Shown here one piece after another: positions 44,055 through 56,277 of a stretch of 64,000 bases of DNA. Source of the stretch: Limnephilus marmoratus (Eukaryota > Arthropoda > Insecta > Trichoptera > Limnephilidae); the NCBI GenBank assembly GCA_917880885.1, contig OU862917.1:25966104-26030103 (forward strand), written 5' to 3'. Position numbers and translations under genes: made by a program. The notes beneath the pieces were generated by a model. It did no database searches. It saw only the letters and a program-made list of their open reading frames with translations, and had not been told where the DNA came from. Within the stretch, counting starts at the first letter, position 1. Every line of letters starts with the position of its first letter.

Positions 44055-44766
44055 TGGTCAGTGGCATAGGCTAGCATGTGTGGCACATGCTAGTAGAACG
44101 GGGTAGGTTGGGTGGGGCGAAACGGAATACCATAATGGCCACTGACGACAAGGTACAATAATGATAAACAGAATATTGTCCCGATTTTTTTTAATTCAGA
44201 CTTCTCGACCAGGGACCACCCGCGCGCTGGTTCGTTTATTGACCGGGGGACTAATGAATTAATGAGGGGCGTAGGTAATGAATTGTCAATGAATCAATCT
44301 TCCGTCAACATTTCCAATATTGGAGTTGAAATCGTACCGCTAGAACTGGCCAGTAACATCGACTCCCGATTAATACTTCCCTTTCCATGATTTAATAACT
44401 CAATATTAACCAATATTTAGGGAAAAAACGTAAAGCTTCTCGGTCAATGGTTTAGCTTCGTCTCCCAATATTTTTCGCCACCCTATTTTTCCACATGTGT
44501 TCCTAGGTACCTAATTATTATTTAATTAAAATATTTTTCTCATCAATTTAGTCATGAATACTTACTTCTCAATTTAGCCGTGAATAAGCGTCTTGAATAC
44601 TTTAGATAAAAAAACACATCATCGTCACAATCTGTACAAAGGAATTCTTTGGAGTTATTTCAGACGTTCGCACGCAAGATAAACATAATAATTAATAACA
44701 ATCAGTTAGATAAAATAAGTAATAGGTAAACTGTTCTAAACAATAATTAAACTAAGCATGCATTCT
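44055..44766. other. Unassigned interval
   Basis: No gene recognised. Confidence 0.2.
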
Positions 44767-44866
44767 CGTTATTTGTTTTTACCTACCTCCTTCTATAGCC
44801 AATAAGCTATATTGGCTATAGAAGGAGATAGCGCAACACGGCACAACAGCCCAAAAACAAATAACG
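44767..44866. mobile_element. Inverted-repeat element, family K, copy 2 (short palindrome)
   Basis: CGTTATTTGTTTTT and AAAAACAAATAACG close a 100-bp palindrome with CTCCTTCTATAGCCAAT and its inverse in the middle. It shares the GCCGTGTTG and CCTCCTTCT words with 40986-41332. Confidence 0.6.
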
Positions 44867-45739
44867 CGAATACTTTTGCCCGTGAAAATCTTAAAACGTA
44901 TCTAAGCGTGCATTGTTAAAACAAAAGTATGTTTGTAGATAGTGTCATATAAATCAATAATCATTATCGCAGCAAATAAAATTTGTTTACGAAAATTCAG
45001 AAAAATAATTCATGACCTAAAAAATTAAAACATTCACAGAAAAGCATTTTAATGACTAGGTAAAAAAAAAAAGAATAAGTTAAAAATATCTAAAATAAAT
45101 AAATGATAATAATAAATAATGTATAAAGCCGTAAAAATAACATGAAATAATTCATTCTAATTGGTAAGATTTATAGTGTCCGACCGAAACAGGAATTTCA
45201 ATCGATACCGAATCTTCGGTATCTGTAGTACTAGTACTCCACTACTACAGTACTAGTTTCGGCCGAAACCGAAACTTTTTTAATAATGTTAAAAATCTAT
45301 TGTTCTAATCTCTTTGGGTTATTTTTTACACTTATACAGACAGTTAAGAGGCTAGATTTCGCAACGAACGCAGAACGTTTAGGTATTTCATTATATCTGC
45401 TTTGTCCCGCTCGGATGAAGCTCACACATACTGACGAAATTCAAAACAATAAGCGCACACACTTAGTGACAGTAGTGACACACAGCTATAATACATTGTG
45501 GGTCTAGCCGCTAGCCGCTAGCCGCTAGAGTCTAGCATCTTGTATTCGGAACTCGGAAATGCGTACAGCCGTACCTACCTAGGTACCTACCTAAGCAACC
45601 CGCATAATAATTATTTGTTCTTCGTAGTATTTAGCGACTTAGTGATTCCTCACTCAATATATTGAGAGGGTATGGGCTCCTATAATCAATTAGTGAACGT
45701 TTGGCAATAACTAGGTTAGTGAAAATGCATGTATTGTTT
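44867..45739. other. Unassigned interval with GACCGAAAC-type repeat
   Basis: At 45176-45285 the text AGTGTCCGACCGAAAC, then TTTCGGCCGAAACCGAAAC, is related to GACCGACCGAAGG read in reverse at about 50050-50070. A (CTAGCCG)3 repeat is at about 45505-45526. No gene supported. Confidence 0.3.
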
Positions 45740-45965
45740 GATATAATATTAATATAACAATGTATTGTTTTTTTTTAATATAATATAATAATGTATTGTT
45801 TATTGTAATATAATATAATAAAGTATAGTTTATTATAATACTCTTATAATATATCTAATAATGTATTGTTTATTATATAATAAACTTTATTATATTATAA
45901 TATATAATATAATAAATTTTATTATAATATATAATATAATATAATAATGTATTGTTTATTGTAAT
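45740..45965. repeat. AT-rich repeat block (AATAATGTATTGTTTATT units)
   Basis: Units of ATGTATTGTTTATTGTAATA alternate with TATAATATAATA runs in both orientations; a low-complexity, hairpin-prone block. Confidence 0.6.
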
Positions 45966-46196
45966 TCAAAATTATATGTTATACATTGTGGTATCGAAAA
46001 TGGTTATTGGTGATGATTTGCCAATTTGGATGGCAGGTAACACCGCCATTGGTCTTTGTAGGAATTAGCGATCCGCGATGGTAAATTTAAAAAAAAAAAT
46101 TATTGAAAATTTTTGATACAATACTTATAATAGATACATAAAATTATGAAAAGTATATAAAAAAGCTTAATATACTAAATATACGAACAAAAAAAT

Positions 46197-46221
46197 CCAC
46201 AAAGGCAATGCCTGTGCGTGG
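46197..46221 (-). other. LINE 3' UTR hairpin 5
   Basis: Read on the minus strand: CCAC, loop GCACAGGCATTGCCTTT, GTGG. AGG and CCT can pair inside the loop around CATTG. It lies 320 bp downstream of the LINE C-terminus at 46541-46819. The stem is short, so this is the weakest of the five related hairpins. Confidence 0.4.
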
Positions 46222-46540
46222 GTATAATATTGATTTTTTACTTTTATTTCTATGGTTATAGTGAATATTTTAAGTATACATAAATTAGGGATTTAAAAAA
46301 AGTAACTGAATAAATGCAATTAAAAACTACAACATAATAACAGTCTGCACTGTTATTATCGTATTTGTAAGTTTTGTAAGAATAGATGTTACAAGTGTTA
46401 TTTAAAAACATAAAAATCAAACAAAAAAACATAGCAAATAATATTTTATGTCTTCTATAAAAGCTGACTAATGATAGATATACTTAACGGCTTTATTTAA
46501 ACATAAGAAAAACATATCTGTTTCAGTGTTTTTTAGCCAA

Positions 46541-46819
46541 TTAATTTCGGTACCTATATTTTTTATAAGATTGAAGATTTTGACAAATGTTCTCTTTAAA
46601 GGTTGTACATAGTAAATCATACATTTTTGGAGCTATAAAACTAATATACCTTTGGGACAACCTAGTTTTGTAGTGGAGTACTGCATACTCACATGTGCCA
46701 CGTCTTTGGCTGGTACTATTTGAATTTTTTAGAAAGTTATTTGGACGCATGTAAATAAATTTAAGACATTGAAGACCATAGGTCTGTCTAAGGTCCAAAA
46801 TATCAGTTTCCTTAAACAA
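46541..46819 (-). pseudogene. LINE ORF2 C-terminal fragment
   Basis: LRQTYGLQCLKFIYMRPNNF, TSQRRGTCEYAVLHYKTRLS and QRYISFIAPKMYDLL are typical of the extreme C-terminus of jockey-like ORF2. It may belong with the RT fragment at 47850-48333 on the same strand, the two being separated by a transposon at 46875-47473. Confidence 0.7.
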
Positions 46820-46874
46820 TTGGAGGGAAACGATTTTTTTTTTTATACATAATCTTAATAATTTATTTTTAAGA

Positions 46875-47473
46875 AATTATTCCGGTAGTTCCAATTTTTC
46901 AATATGTTTTATAAACTGGTCCCCTGACGTAAAATCCTTGGACCTTGCGCACCCGTGCTCATGCCGCCATTTTGAAAAAACCAGCCGAAATCACGCCAAA
47001 ATCGTGTTTTTCTAAAATATCTCGTTACCAGTGCAAATTTTGCCCAAAGTAGCTATTTGTAACAATGACTTTTATTGACTAATTTCTTCTACTTCTAAAG
47101 CCGTAAACAATCGTACGACTTTGCACAAACAAGCATATTGCGCGACTAGGTTTGTGTTTTTGTGATCATCTCTTTTCCAGTGCATTTTTAAGAAAAAATA
47201 TGAAAACCAATTTTGTAGAGCATAAAATATCATAAAAGATTTAGGTACATGTGTCATGTTTTTTTCATCTCTATTATGTACCGAGGTTCTAATCCACCAA
47301 AATCAGGTCAAAAATTGAAACAGAGGAAACAGTGTTTTACTTGGTTTACATTCTGTTGGTTTTTTCAAAACGGCAGCGCGAGCACAGGTGCTCCAAGGTC
47401 GAAAACTAGAATTTTACAACAGGCGATTAGTTTATAAAACAAATATAAAAATTGGAACTATCAGAATAATTAC
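46875..47473. mobile_element. Long-TIR element, family L
   Basis: Left AAATTATTCCGGTAGTTCCA and right, inverted, GTAATTATTCTGATAGTTCC begin ~115-bp inverted repeats that continue through GTTTTATAAACT, GCACCNGTGCTC and GCCNTTTTGAAAAAACCA. The ~360-bp centre is unique and AT-rich. No transposase frame and no obvious target duplication. Confidence 0.7.
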
Positions 47474-47849
47474 GATTGCGACCCCCTTATTTGCGCTAAT
47501 CGTCTGACAGCAATGAAAACATACCCCTCTTAACGCGATGTATTGTTATTTTGTGATATAAAATGACAGTACACAACAAAAACTTTCAGATCTCAAAGAT
47601 ATTACAAAATATGGAATACAGACAGGCATCAAGGGCAGATTAAAAAATATTAAAAGATATAAAAAAAATTGTTGTGGTTTCAGACTCTTATGCAAGTAGA
47701 GATATTAGAAGTTATAGTATTACATAGTGAAAGTAAAAACTAATATTAATAATAGATAAACAATAAAAATAGTTTTGATTTAGTACATTGCGAGGTTAAT
47801 TAGATTATAAATGTTTCAATGGTACAGTGGAAAATATCGATATCTTGCA
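47474..47849. other. Unassigned interval between LINE pieces
   Basis: AT-rich; could be decayed LINE thumb region, but I see no residue pattern to support it. Confidence 0.2.
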
Positions 47850-48333
47850 TTTGTATATTTTCATATCGTCAGCGTAAATAATGAAATCGGAATGACTGAT
47901 GACATGTTTGATGTCATTAAAATAAAAATAAAGAGCAGGGGTCCTAAGTGGGAACCTTGAATTACCCCGAGAGAATGGTTATTATCTGTGACATGTAAAC
48001 TTTAAGGGCAATAGCTTGGCTTCTATGTTTAATGTAAGATGAGAACCATCTGAGTAGATGTCCACTTACATTAATTTTTTAAAGTTTTTTTAAGAGTGTG
48101 TCATGATTCGCCTCGCCGAAAGCCTTAGAAAAATCAGTATAGTTAGAGTCAACTTGTTTATTTTTGTCCGTAGAATTAAGAACAAAATCGGTGAACTGCC
48201 CCTTCAACTCAACAGATCTGCCCGTGAAATCTGCAGTGTAAAGAACAGTGTTGTTGAGTGATAATAATTGTTTCTTCAAATTTTGCAAATTCACTTTGTG
48301 GCACCAATTTATTAATGAAATAATTAAAAACAC
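47850..48333 (-). pseudogene. LINE reverse transcriptase fragment, decayed
   Basis: Contains YTDFSKAFGEANHDTLLKKL (RT palm, about 48080-48140) followed by GHLLRWFSSYI and, after stops and frameshifts, DFIIYADDMK (the YADD active site, about 47870-47890). The order matches LINE RT. At least two in-frame stops make it inactive. Confidence 0.75.
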
Positions 48334-49480
48334 TTTATTTTAACCACGGTAATCTTTATTTAAAAAGTCAACATGTTTTAAGAACGATATTCTCTTCATC
48401 AGGACAAAGCTGAATGTAATTTATCACAACTAATACCTTTTTCATGTTGAAAATTTTCAGATATTTAAATAGATGTATGTATTAATATTAATCGAATTCA
48501 AATTTATTTAACTCATTTTATTATTATTGACTATATCTACATTATTTGTGGGAATGTTTTTAGTTTGAGAAAAACAGATTGAAAATAATCATTAAAAAGA
48601 ATGCAAATTTGTTGCCCATCACTTAAAGAAAAGTTTCCGCGGAACATGTTATTGAATTTATTTAAGGAAGATTGTTTCGATTTCACGAAAGTCCAAAAAT
48701 ATTTCTTTAGTTTTTATTTATTTAGTTTGCAAGTAACGTTATGTGTTCACAGGAATTAGTTAGAGTAATATTATAAAATAGTTATATGAAAAATTATTAT
48801 ATTACGTATTGTAATAAATGTGTTAGACCGTAACCTCTAAAATAAATTATTATGAAACTAAATAGGAATCATAAATTAAAAAAAATATCAACCCCATCAC
48901 TATTGTTGCGTAAACTATGTAGTCTTAACATCACTATTACCGAAAACGATGACGCTCCCCCCAACCATGCACTCCTTGCCTCGACCCGTAAAACGTGCGA
49001 ACGGGACAACTGCTGTAAACTGTCTGATTTACCTACAGAAATCGCTCGGAGAAGGGTTTAGGGAGAAAACATTTTTCTACACCGAAACTTTCACGAAATT
49101 GTAATTTAAAAAAACAATTATATTCTGGAAAGAAGAAGCTACGTCGGTATGTTTTTATAATTTTGAAATTCTTAATGGAAATTGAGTTAGCAGCACTTGT
49201 TTCTTAAATAATATTTTTCGATAAGTTATGCAAGTTTGACAGTGAATGTTTATGTTAATACGAAACGCATCGAAAATTTAAAAACATACCGACATACCTT
49301 TAACCTTCTAAAAGGCAATTCAAAAAAATTATATTCATTTCGTGCAATTTTCGATGTAGAAAAGTGTTTTTTCCCGGGTGTCCTTTTTGTATGGGCCGAA
49401 AAACGAAGTCTATCATCTTAAGGTGTTAAATCAAATAAAAATAACAATAATATCGAAGTGTGTTAATTTTTTTTTATTTT
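48334..49480. other. Unassigned interval
   Basis: Two small plus-strand frames (48852-49061, ATG start, ...ERDNCCKLSDLPTEIARRRV; and 49236-49421) have somewhat protein-like composition. I recognise neither. The rest is AT-rich. Confidence 0.2.
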
Positions 49481-49499
49481 TTATATTTTATATATAAAT

Positions 49500-49845
49500 A
49501 TAAAAATATATAAAAATTAACAAAACATGTTAACTAGGTACCTAGTTCTTGGAACAAAAATTTGTCAATAAACAACACTTACATTATATAAAAGAAGAAC
49601 CTCCTTAATTGAGTATTTTAATTTTAATTGCGTTTACAATCACAACATTCTTATTATACGTGTTAAATGAAATAAAATAAAAAAAAACAATAATTGGAGT
49701 GTGAAAAAATAACTATTTATTTTATAAATATTAGTAAAACATACAAAAAATAACATTTAATATGATAACTAGGTACTCCTTGGAACGAAAATTTGTCAAT
49801 AATCAACACTTCCATAATAAAGAAAGGACCTCATTAATTGAGTCC
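49500..49845. repeat. Local direct duplication, ~225-bp spacing
   Basis: TGTTAACTAGGTACCTAG...GGAACAAAAATTTGTCAATA...CTCCTTAATTGAGT recurs at 49760-49842 with several changes (GATAACTAGGTACTCCTTGG). No coding role. Confidence 0.55.
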
Positions 49846-50408
49846 GGCTGATGCAGTATTTTAACCGGATAGGTATGCGAACTCAGATGATGATGGCGGG
49901 TAACACCCGAGCCACGAACTCACCGAAGTCAGCCGAACGTCGCGCGATAATGACGCAGAGTTTCGGTGCGGCCGAAGGTTCGGCAGATTGTCTGCCGAAA
50001 TCGAAACTGATGCCGAAACTTGATTTTTTTTGTCGAAACTTGCCGAAACCGAACCTTCGGTCGGTCACTAATAGATTTATATTATAAAATAACAAAAAAT
50101 AATGTATTGAAATGGAATCATATACCTAGGTAGGTACCTATGCTTCGCGTGAAAAGCATTACGAAAAATTGACTTATGTAAACCCACTTATTACCTAGTT
50201 CCTGGTAGGCAGGTACCTACTATTTTTTTCACCGTATTTTTTTGTGGTAATAAAAATTATTTGAAAATTGAACGAAGATACGATACGAGTACATTATAAA
50301 TAAGAATGACAGATGGATTCCTAGCAGATATCAGAACGGTGTTATGATTATTTGTCGTTATCACGATAAGCAAAGAGATAAATAAATTGGTATGATGAAA
50401 GGTGTTTA

Positions 50409-51976
<1,568 letters not shown>

Positions 51977-52048
51977 GGTTCCATGGTGTAATGGTTAGCA
52001 CTCTGGACTTTGAATCCAGCGATCCGAGTTCAAATCTCGGTGGAACCT
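51977..52048 (+). tRNA. tRNA-Gln (UUG anticodon)
   Basis: A complete 72-nt cloverleaf: acceptor stem GGTTCCA / TGGAACC, D-arm with GTGTAATGGTTAGCAC (A-box), anticodon stem CTGGA / TCCAG with loop CTTTGAA (anticodon TTG at 52010-52012), and T-arm with GAGTTCAAATCTC (B-box). The discriminator base is T; CCA is not encoded, as usual in eukaryotes. No intron. A T4 run at 52068-52071 and a T5 run soon after can stop RNA polymerase III. Confidence 0.95.
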
Positions 52049-52067
52049 ATGCCGGAAGGGTATATTT

Positions 52068-52078
52068 TGGTTTTTATT
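52068..52078 (+). terminator. Pol III terminator of tRNA-Gln
   Basis: Runs of four and five T, 20-30 bp downstream of the tRNA 3' end. Confidence 0.7.
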
Positions 52079-52204
52079 TTTTAATTAGCATTTTTTTTTA
52101 ATTCGTCTTTTATTCACGCATAGTTTTTAATACATATGTACTGAAAAAAATATTGGAGAGAAGTAGTTGAGTTGTAGTTTATCGTTATGACAGGTACATC
52201 CGAG

Positions 52205-52930
52205 AGGGATGCTGAGCATTATTGATCGGGAGCGGAGGGTTTGGTCTCTCTGCTCCATACACACACACACACGCGCGCCGCACGGGTCGCGAGATCAGAC
52301 CTGCTCTCCACCGTACCGACATAGACGCTGGACCAATTTTCATTTGCAAATCACATTCATTTTCGCGTTCGCAGTTTTCCAAACACGATCTCGCGCGATA
52401 CAAAAGCTCGGAAGTAGTGCGGCCGTGTGGAAATCGTTCAAAAGTGCGTTAAGTGAATATTATACGCGGAAACATCGCGGGTTCTAGGTGTACCTACGTG
52501 CGGGGTATTTTTCGGTATATTTGCGTAACTGTTTCTTATCGTTTGTTTTACAATGCATCGCCGTTTCCTTATAACCGGGCCAGAAAAATGTCGGAAAGAC
52601 TTGAGCCTGTATTTGGAAGACAAGCGGGTGTCCAAGTCCAGGCGGAAGGCAGATGTGCGCTAGTGGGGTGGTGCGGTGGAGTGGTGGCGGGGTGTTCAGG
52701 GTGAGAGTGCCGCTGCGAGCCCTGCCTGGCTGGCTGGCGGGCTGCCGTCACACTGTGACATGTGACTGACGGACCTAGAATGACGCAGTCCAGCGACGGC
52801 CGTCACGCTGCGCTCAAATGGTGTTGGAGACACCGCTGGTTCGGAGACCTCAAGGAGCGTTGGCACGTCACTGTCTCCTGGCTCTACTTCCTCAGGAACG
52901 TCTCCCACTACCTAGTTCGATAGTTTTACT
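52205..52930 (+). promoter_or_regulatory. GC-rich promoter/5' exon-like block
   Basis: GC and CpG content rise sharply above the AT-rich surroundings, with a CA-repeat at 52259-52273. Possible splice signals include GTTCAGG|GTGAGAG at about 52698 and ACCTAG|AATGACG at 52778. A 47-codon ATG frame at 52780-52923 (MTQSSDGRHAALKWCWRHRW...) has Trp-rich, unusual composition. It may be the 5' end of a plus-strand gene leaving the window to the right. The gene is unknown. Confidence 0.4.
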
Positions 52931-52995
52931 CGATCGTTGGACGTTACTAGTTACTATCTACCCGCTGTTATATATATGTGGTTGTGTTAAGTGAG

Positions 52996-53116
52996 ATGAT
53001 CAATTCCACGCAAAACATGAATACCGTTCAATGCAAATCAACTGGAAAGGTTGTGGAGCTGAAAGGATATGTCATCATCGTGGTGCAGACGAAGGAAAAC
53101 AAAATTAAACTCTATG
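52996..53116 (+). CDS. Candidate first coding exon, unknown gene
   Basis: ATG at 52996 opens 40 codons (MINSTQNMNTVQCKSTGKVV...KENKIKLY) and ends at a strong donor, TATG|GTAAGG (53117), in phase 1. An in-frame stop lies at 52948. The peptide has a natural residue mix and follows the GC-rich block. I do not recognise the family and find no acceptor exon in the rest of the window, which fits a long first intron but does not prove it. Confidence 0.35.
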
Positions 53117-53122
53117 GTAAGG

Positions 53123-53774
53123 CCTACATTCATCCGTTCATTCATAATCTTCTCAATAACCTAAATTATGGCTAGGTCCTCAAACACAACCTTACTAACC
53201 GTTTAATTAAATCCCCGAACCTTGTAAATGCATGAAATTTATGTAAGAACTTCAAATTGATGACATATAAATAATAAATAAACATTAATAAAGCCGCCGC
53301 TCATCTCAGAACGTAAATTCCCACGCTGCTTTGTAGAGCATATTATTTTTTCATCTCGACACTGGACCTGTCGTAGGGATGGAAAATTTGGCGCCACCGT
53401 CTGTGTCTTTAGTCCCGTTTTCAATTTAATTTATTTATAGCCTTCTTCTTGCTTAGAAAGCTCTTTAAAACTAAATTTTTAATTTGCCGTAAGCACCCCC
53501 GTTATGTTAAGAAAAGAAAATATTAAGTGCATGAGAAGAATTCCTTTCATTTTTAACGAATGTATTCGAAAGAAAATTAACCAAAAAGATTACCGTTAGA
53601 TATACGAGTATTTTTTGAACAACGGAAATTACCCAGTAGACACTATATATTATTTTGGTTTAACAGTTAGTACGTACTTACCAATATGAGTTTTTTTTTA
53701 ATACCATACCTACTATTGATAGATTATCCGTAGGATGGCGAAATTTTCGATTTATTTAAGTATTTATAAAGTTG
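53123..53774. other. Unassigned interval
   Basis: No gene recognised. Confidence 0.2.
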
Positions 53775-53976
53775 TTTTTTTTTTAAAGAAAGACAAACAT
53801 TCCCGGGTTACGAATAAGAAAGACAAATATTCCCGGGTTACGAATATTCCAACAATGTTTGAAAATCTCCTAAGCGGAAAATGTTGCTTGTGTCGTGATG
53901 GAGGACTTAGCCAGCCGAGGAATCTAACACACGCAGCCCGGGTGGGACCCAAACGCGATGCCCACTCAACCACTGA
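53775..53976 (-). mobile_element. tRNA-like SINE, family S3, copy b
   Basis: Matches 12301-12511 in the same orientation (GGACTTAGCCAGCCGAGGAATC, GGTGGGACCCAAACGCGATG). A 30-bp segment near its tail (AGACAAACATTCCCGGGTTA) is tandemly doubled here. The T-run at 53775-53784 is the poly(A) tail read in reverse. Confidence 0.7.
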
Positions 53977-54124
53977 TTGGTTTAGTCCGAGTTTACTATT
54001 CGGTACTTAAATTTATGAATAGTGACTATAATATATCGGAAAATTAGCTGAGTTATCTACCTATTGCGAGTATTTATTACGTTATCCTCTGGATAAGAGA
54101 TATTTTAAACGAAAAATTACTTAG

Positions 54125-54579
54125 AACTTTAGAACCACATACTTCGCTTTCTGTCAATCAATTATACAATACGGCATTATAGGATGGGGCGGTACATATA
54201 CAAATCAAACACAAACAATTTACATATCACAAAAACTAATAATAAAAACAATTTAAAAGAACCCTACTCATATTCATCAGAACTGTTATTCAAACAATTT
54301 AAGGTCTGAAAATTAAGTGCGTTATACTTTTATCACGCAACATTACAAATTTATAAAGATAATATTCAAAATAAAGTTGCACCCTTCAAAAATAACAGAA
54401 ATCTTAGACAAACATCAATACTTCCTATTCCAAAATGTAAAAAAACAATAGGACAGTTAAATGATAAATATCTCGGAGTTAAATTTTTTAATTCATTACC
54501 TGAAAAAATCAGAAACATGATCAGTAACATAAAAAAATTTAAAACTCAGCTTAAAACTTATACTGAAAATTTGAACTGA
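54125..54579 (+). pseudogene. LINE ORF2 C-terminal fragment (jockey-like, family J1)
   Basis: QSIIQYGIIGWGGTYTNQTQ matches the LSYNVICWGSCHKT region of the LINE at 1-981. After a frameshift near 54255, YSYSSELLFKQFK and LGVKFFNSLPEKIRNMISNI complete the domain to a stop at 54577-54579. It is inactive. Confidence 0.75.
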
Positions 54580-54745
54580 ATAAAAAATAATAAATTGAAC
54601 CAATATAATAACACCCCCCATACACACAAGCCCTGCTTATTTATGGGGGTACTTCAAATACATGTATTATGTAATTAATTATTGTAAAAAAAATATTATG
54701 ATTTATGTATCTTTTTGTAAATAAATAAAAAATAAAATAAAAAAA
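54580..54745 (+). mobile_element. 3' UTR and A-rich tail of LINE J1
   Basis: Holds the hairpin at 54615-54649 and ends in AAATAAATAAAAAATAAAAT-type repeats (54717-54745). Confidence 0.7.
54615..54649 (+). other. LINE 3' UTR hairpin 4
   Basis: Stem CCCCCATA / TATGGGGG, loop CACACAAGCCCTGCTTATT (19 nt). Inside the loop AAG pairs with CTT around a 5-nt apex, where the other hairpins have AGG with CCT. Confidence 0.6.
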
Positions 54746-55022
54746 TAAACTATTAAGATGATGGTGAAGTACCTCCCTAGTCGGTAATGGCTTTTTCTTG
54801 CAATAATAATTACTATGTGTGCACATTTCACATTCTACGTTGTGTACATTCACATTTGCGATTATTATTTTTTTGTGTAGGAATAATATAAATAAACATA
54901 TTTGGAAAAATGAATCGTAATTTAAACGTAAAATAGAGAATGTGCTCAAGATAATGTTACTTTTACTCGTAATAAAGCAGGCATTCCATAACAGATTAAA
55001 ATATTCAATTCCGAAGAAACCA

Positions 55023-55135
55023 ATTTGGAATCATTTTATTTATTTATTTATAAAATATGTATTTATATTGGTTTTTATGCCTGTCTCACTAGGATATACC
55101 TGTATCGAGACAGGCGTACAAGTATATAAATGAAT
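55023..55135 (-). mobile_element. LINE 3' end, severely truncated
   Basis: On the minus strand, a hairpin (55079-55115) is followed by TAAATAAATAAATAAAA (about 55052-55033 read in reverse). Only the last ~100 bp of a LINE are left. The loop is closest to that of the LINE at 1-1241, so it is probably a relative of that family. Confidence 0.6.
55079..55115 (-). other. LINE 3' UTR hairpin 2
   Basis: Minus strand: stem GCCTGTCTC / GAGACAGGC (9 bp), loop GATACAGGTATATCCTAGT (19 nt). Compared with hairpin 1, two stem pairs are changed on both sides (A-T to C-G and A-T to G-C), and the loop differs at only three positions. Confidence 0.65.
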
Positions 55136-56277
55136 ATCGTACTTACAAGAATATTTAAGGGCCCGCAACCCGGATTTGTACCGATTTATTACGTATTTCG
55201 CTTAAACACGGCAAGTTTTAAAGCTCTTAAAAATATATATGTTATTCTTGAAGATAATATCTAGACTTTGCCCGCGTTGAAACGCAAATTATATAAAATT
55301 CCCTCCATAGAAAAAAATCGCAAAGTATGCTCCAAAAATTATTATTAACACGTTTGTTTCAGTTATTTTATAAGTTATACGTATGAAAAAATTCACAGTG
55401 TTTCTTTAAATGCTGTTTAAGATAATGCCCGCGAGATTTTTTGCTCTATTTTAGACGAGTCGAGTTTTATTAAACATTTTCGCAATTTTCGCATCGATTT
55501 TGTCGCTGTAAATGTTATCGTTCTCCTCTAACATTCGTAATTTCGTATCTCTCCATCTTCTTCTTTTCGGGCCCGGTTGCAGAGCCTTGGTAAAATACAT
55601 ATTAATTTGAATCGAAATTAAAACAGAGGTGATTGGAAGGGTAGGTAAATCTTTTAAAGAAAGCTATCTTATATGTTTATATTTCTGTTATGATTTGATT
55701 TATATGTACAACATCTCTCCATGGCTACCAATATATTGATAGATTTTTTGTTTTGTAATTTTTCATTTTTATATTAAAAAAATTGTTTTGAGTATATATG
55801 TATATATATTTTTTTGTTTTATATAATTTTGGATTAATATTCCTTTTTTATAAAATTAACTTACTTATTCTTATTATGCTGTCTCAGTAGAAGTAAAGTC
55901 ACAAGGAGGAAATCCATAATTGGTTTTATTTTGGCTATTTAATACTATGTACAAACTGAAATAAATATAAACTGTCGATTTATATTTATTTTTAGTAAAG
56001 AAGTAAATTCTGTCTAATCTCTTCATGGAGTTAAATTTGACAGGATTCTATTATTTTCATTTATTTTGCATGGGTTGGGTCGTATGTGAATAGTTAAAAT
56101 TAATAATAATAATTAATTACAACTAATTGCATGTCGTCTCTGTAAATTTGTTTGCATGTTCCGCTTCAAGATGGTGGCTGTTTTAATGTTTCAGTAAAGT
56201 TCTTTTTTCAATTGTAAAACCGACATCTCAATTTGACCTTTTTTCTTCGCATTTTTTTCAATATTATTACACCTACC
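55136..56277. other. Unassigned interval
   Basis: AT-rich, no gene or repeat end recognised. Confidence 0.2.

Noticed and set aside
49990..50002. Minus-strand sequence readable as DFG, as a possible next kinase exon
   Set aside because: It lies in a repeated GCCGAAAC-type element; flanking residues do not fit an MLK kinase domain.
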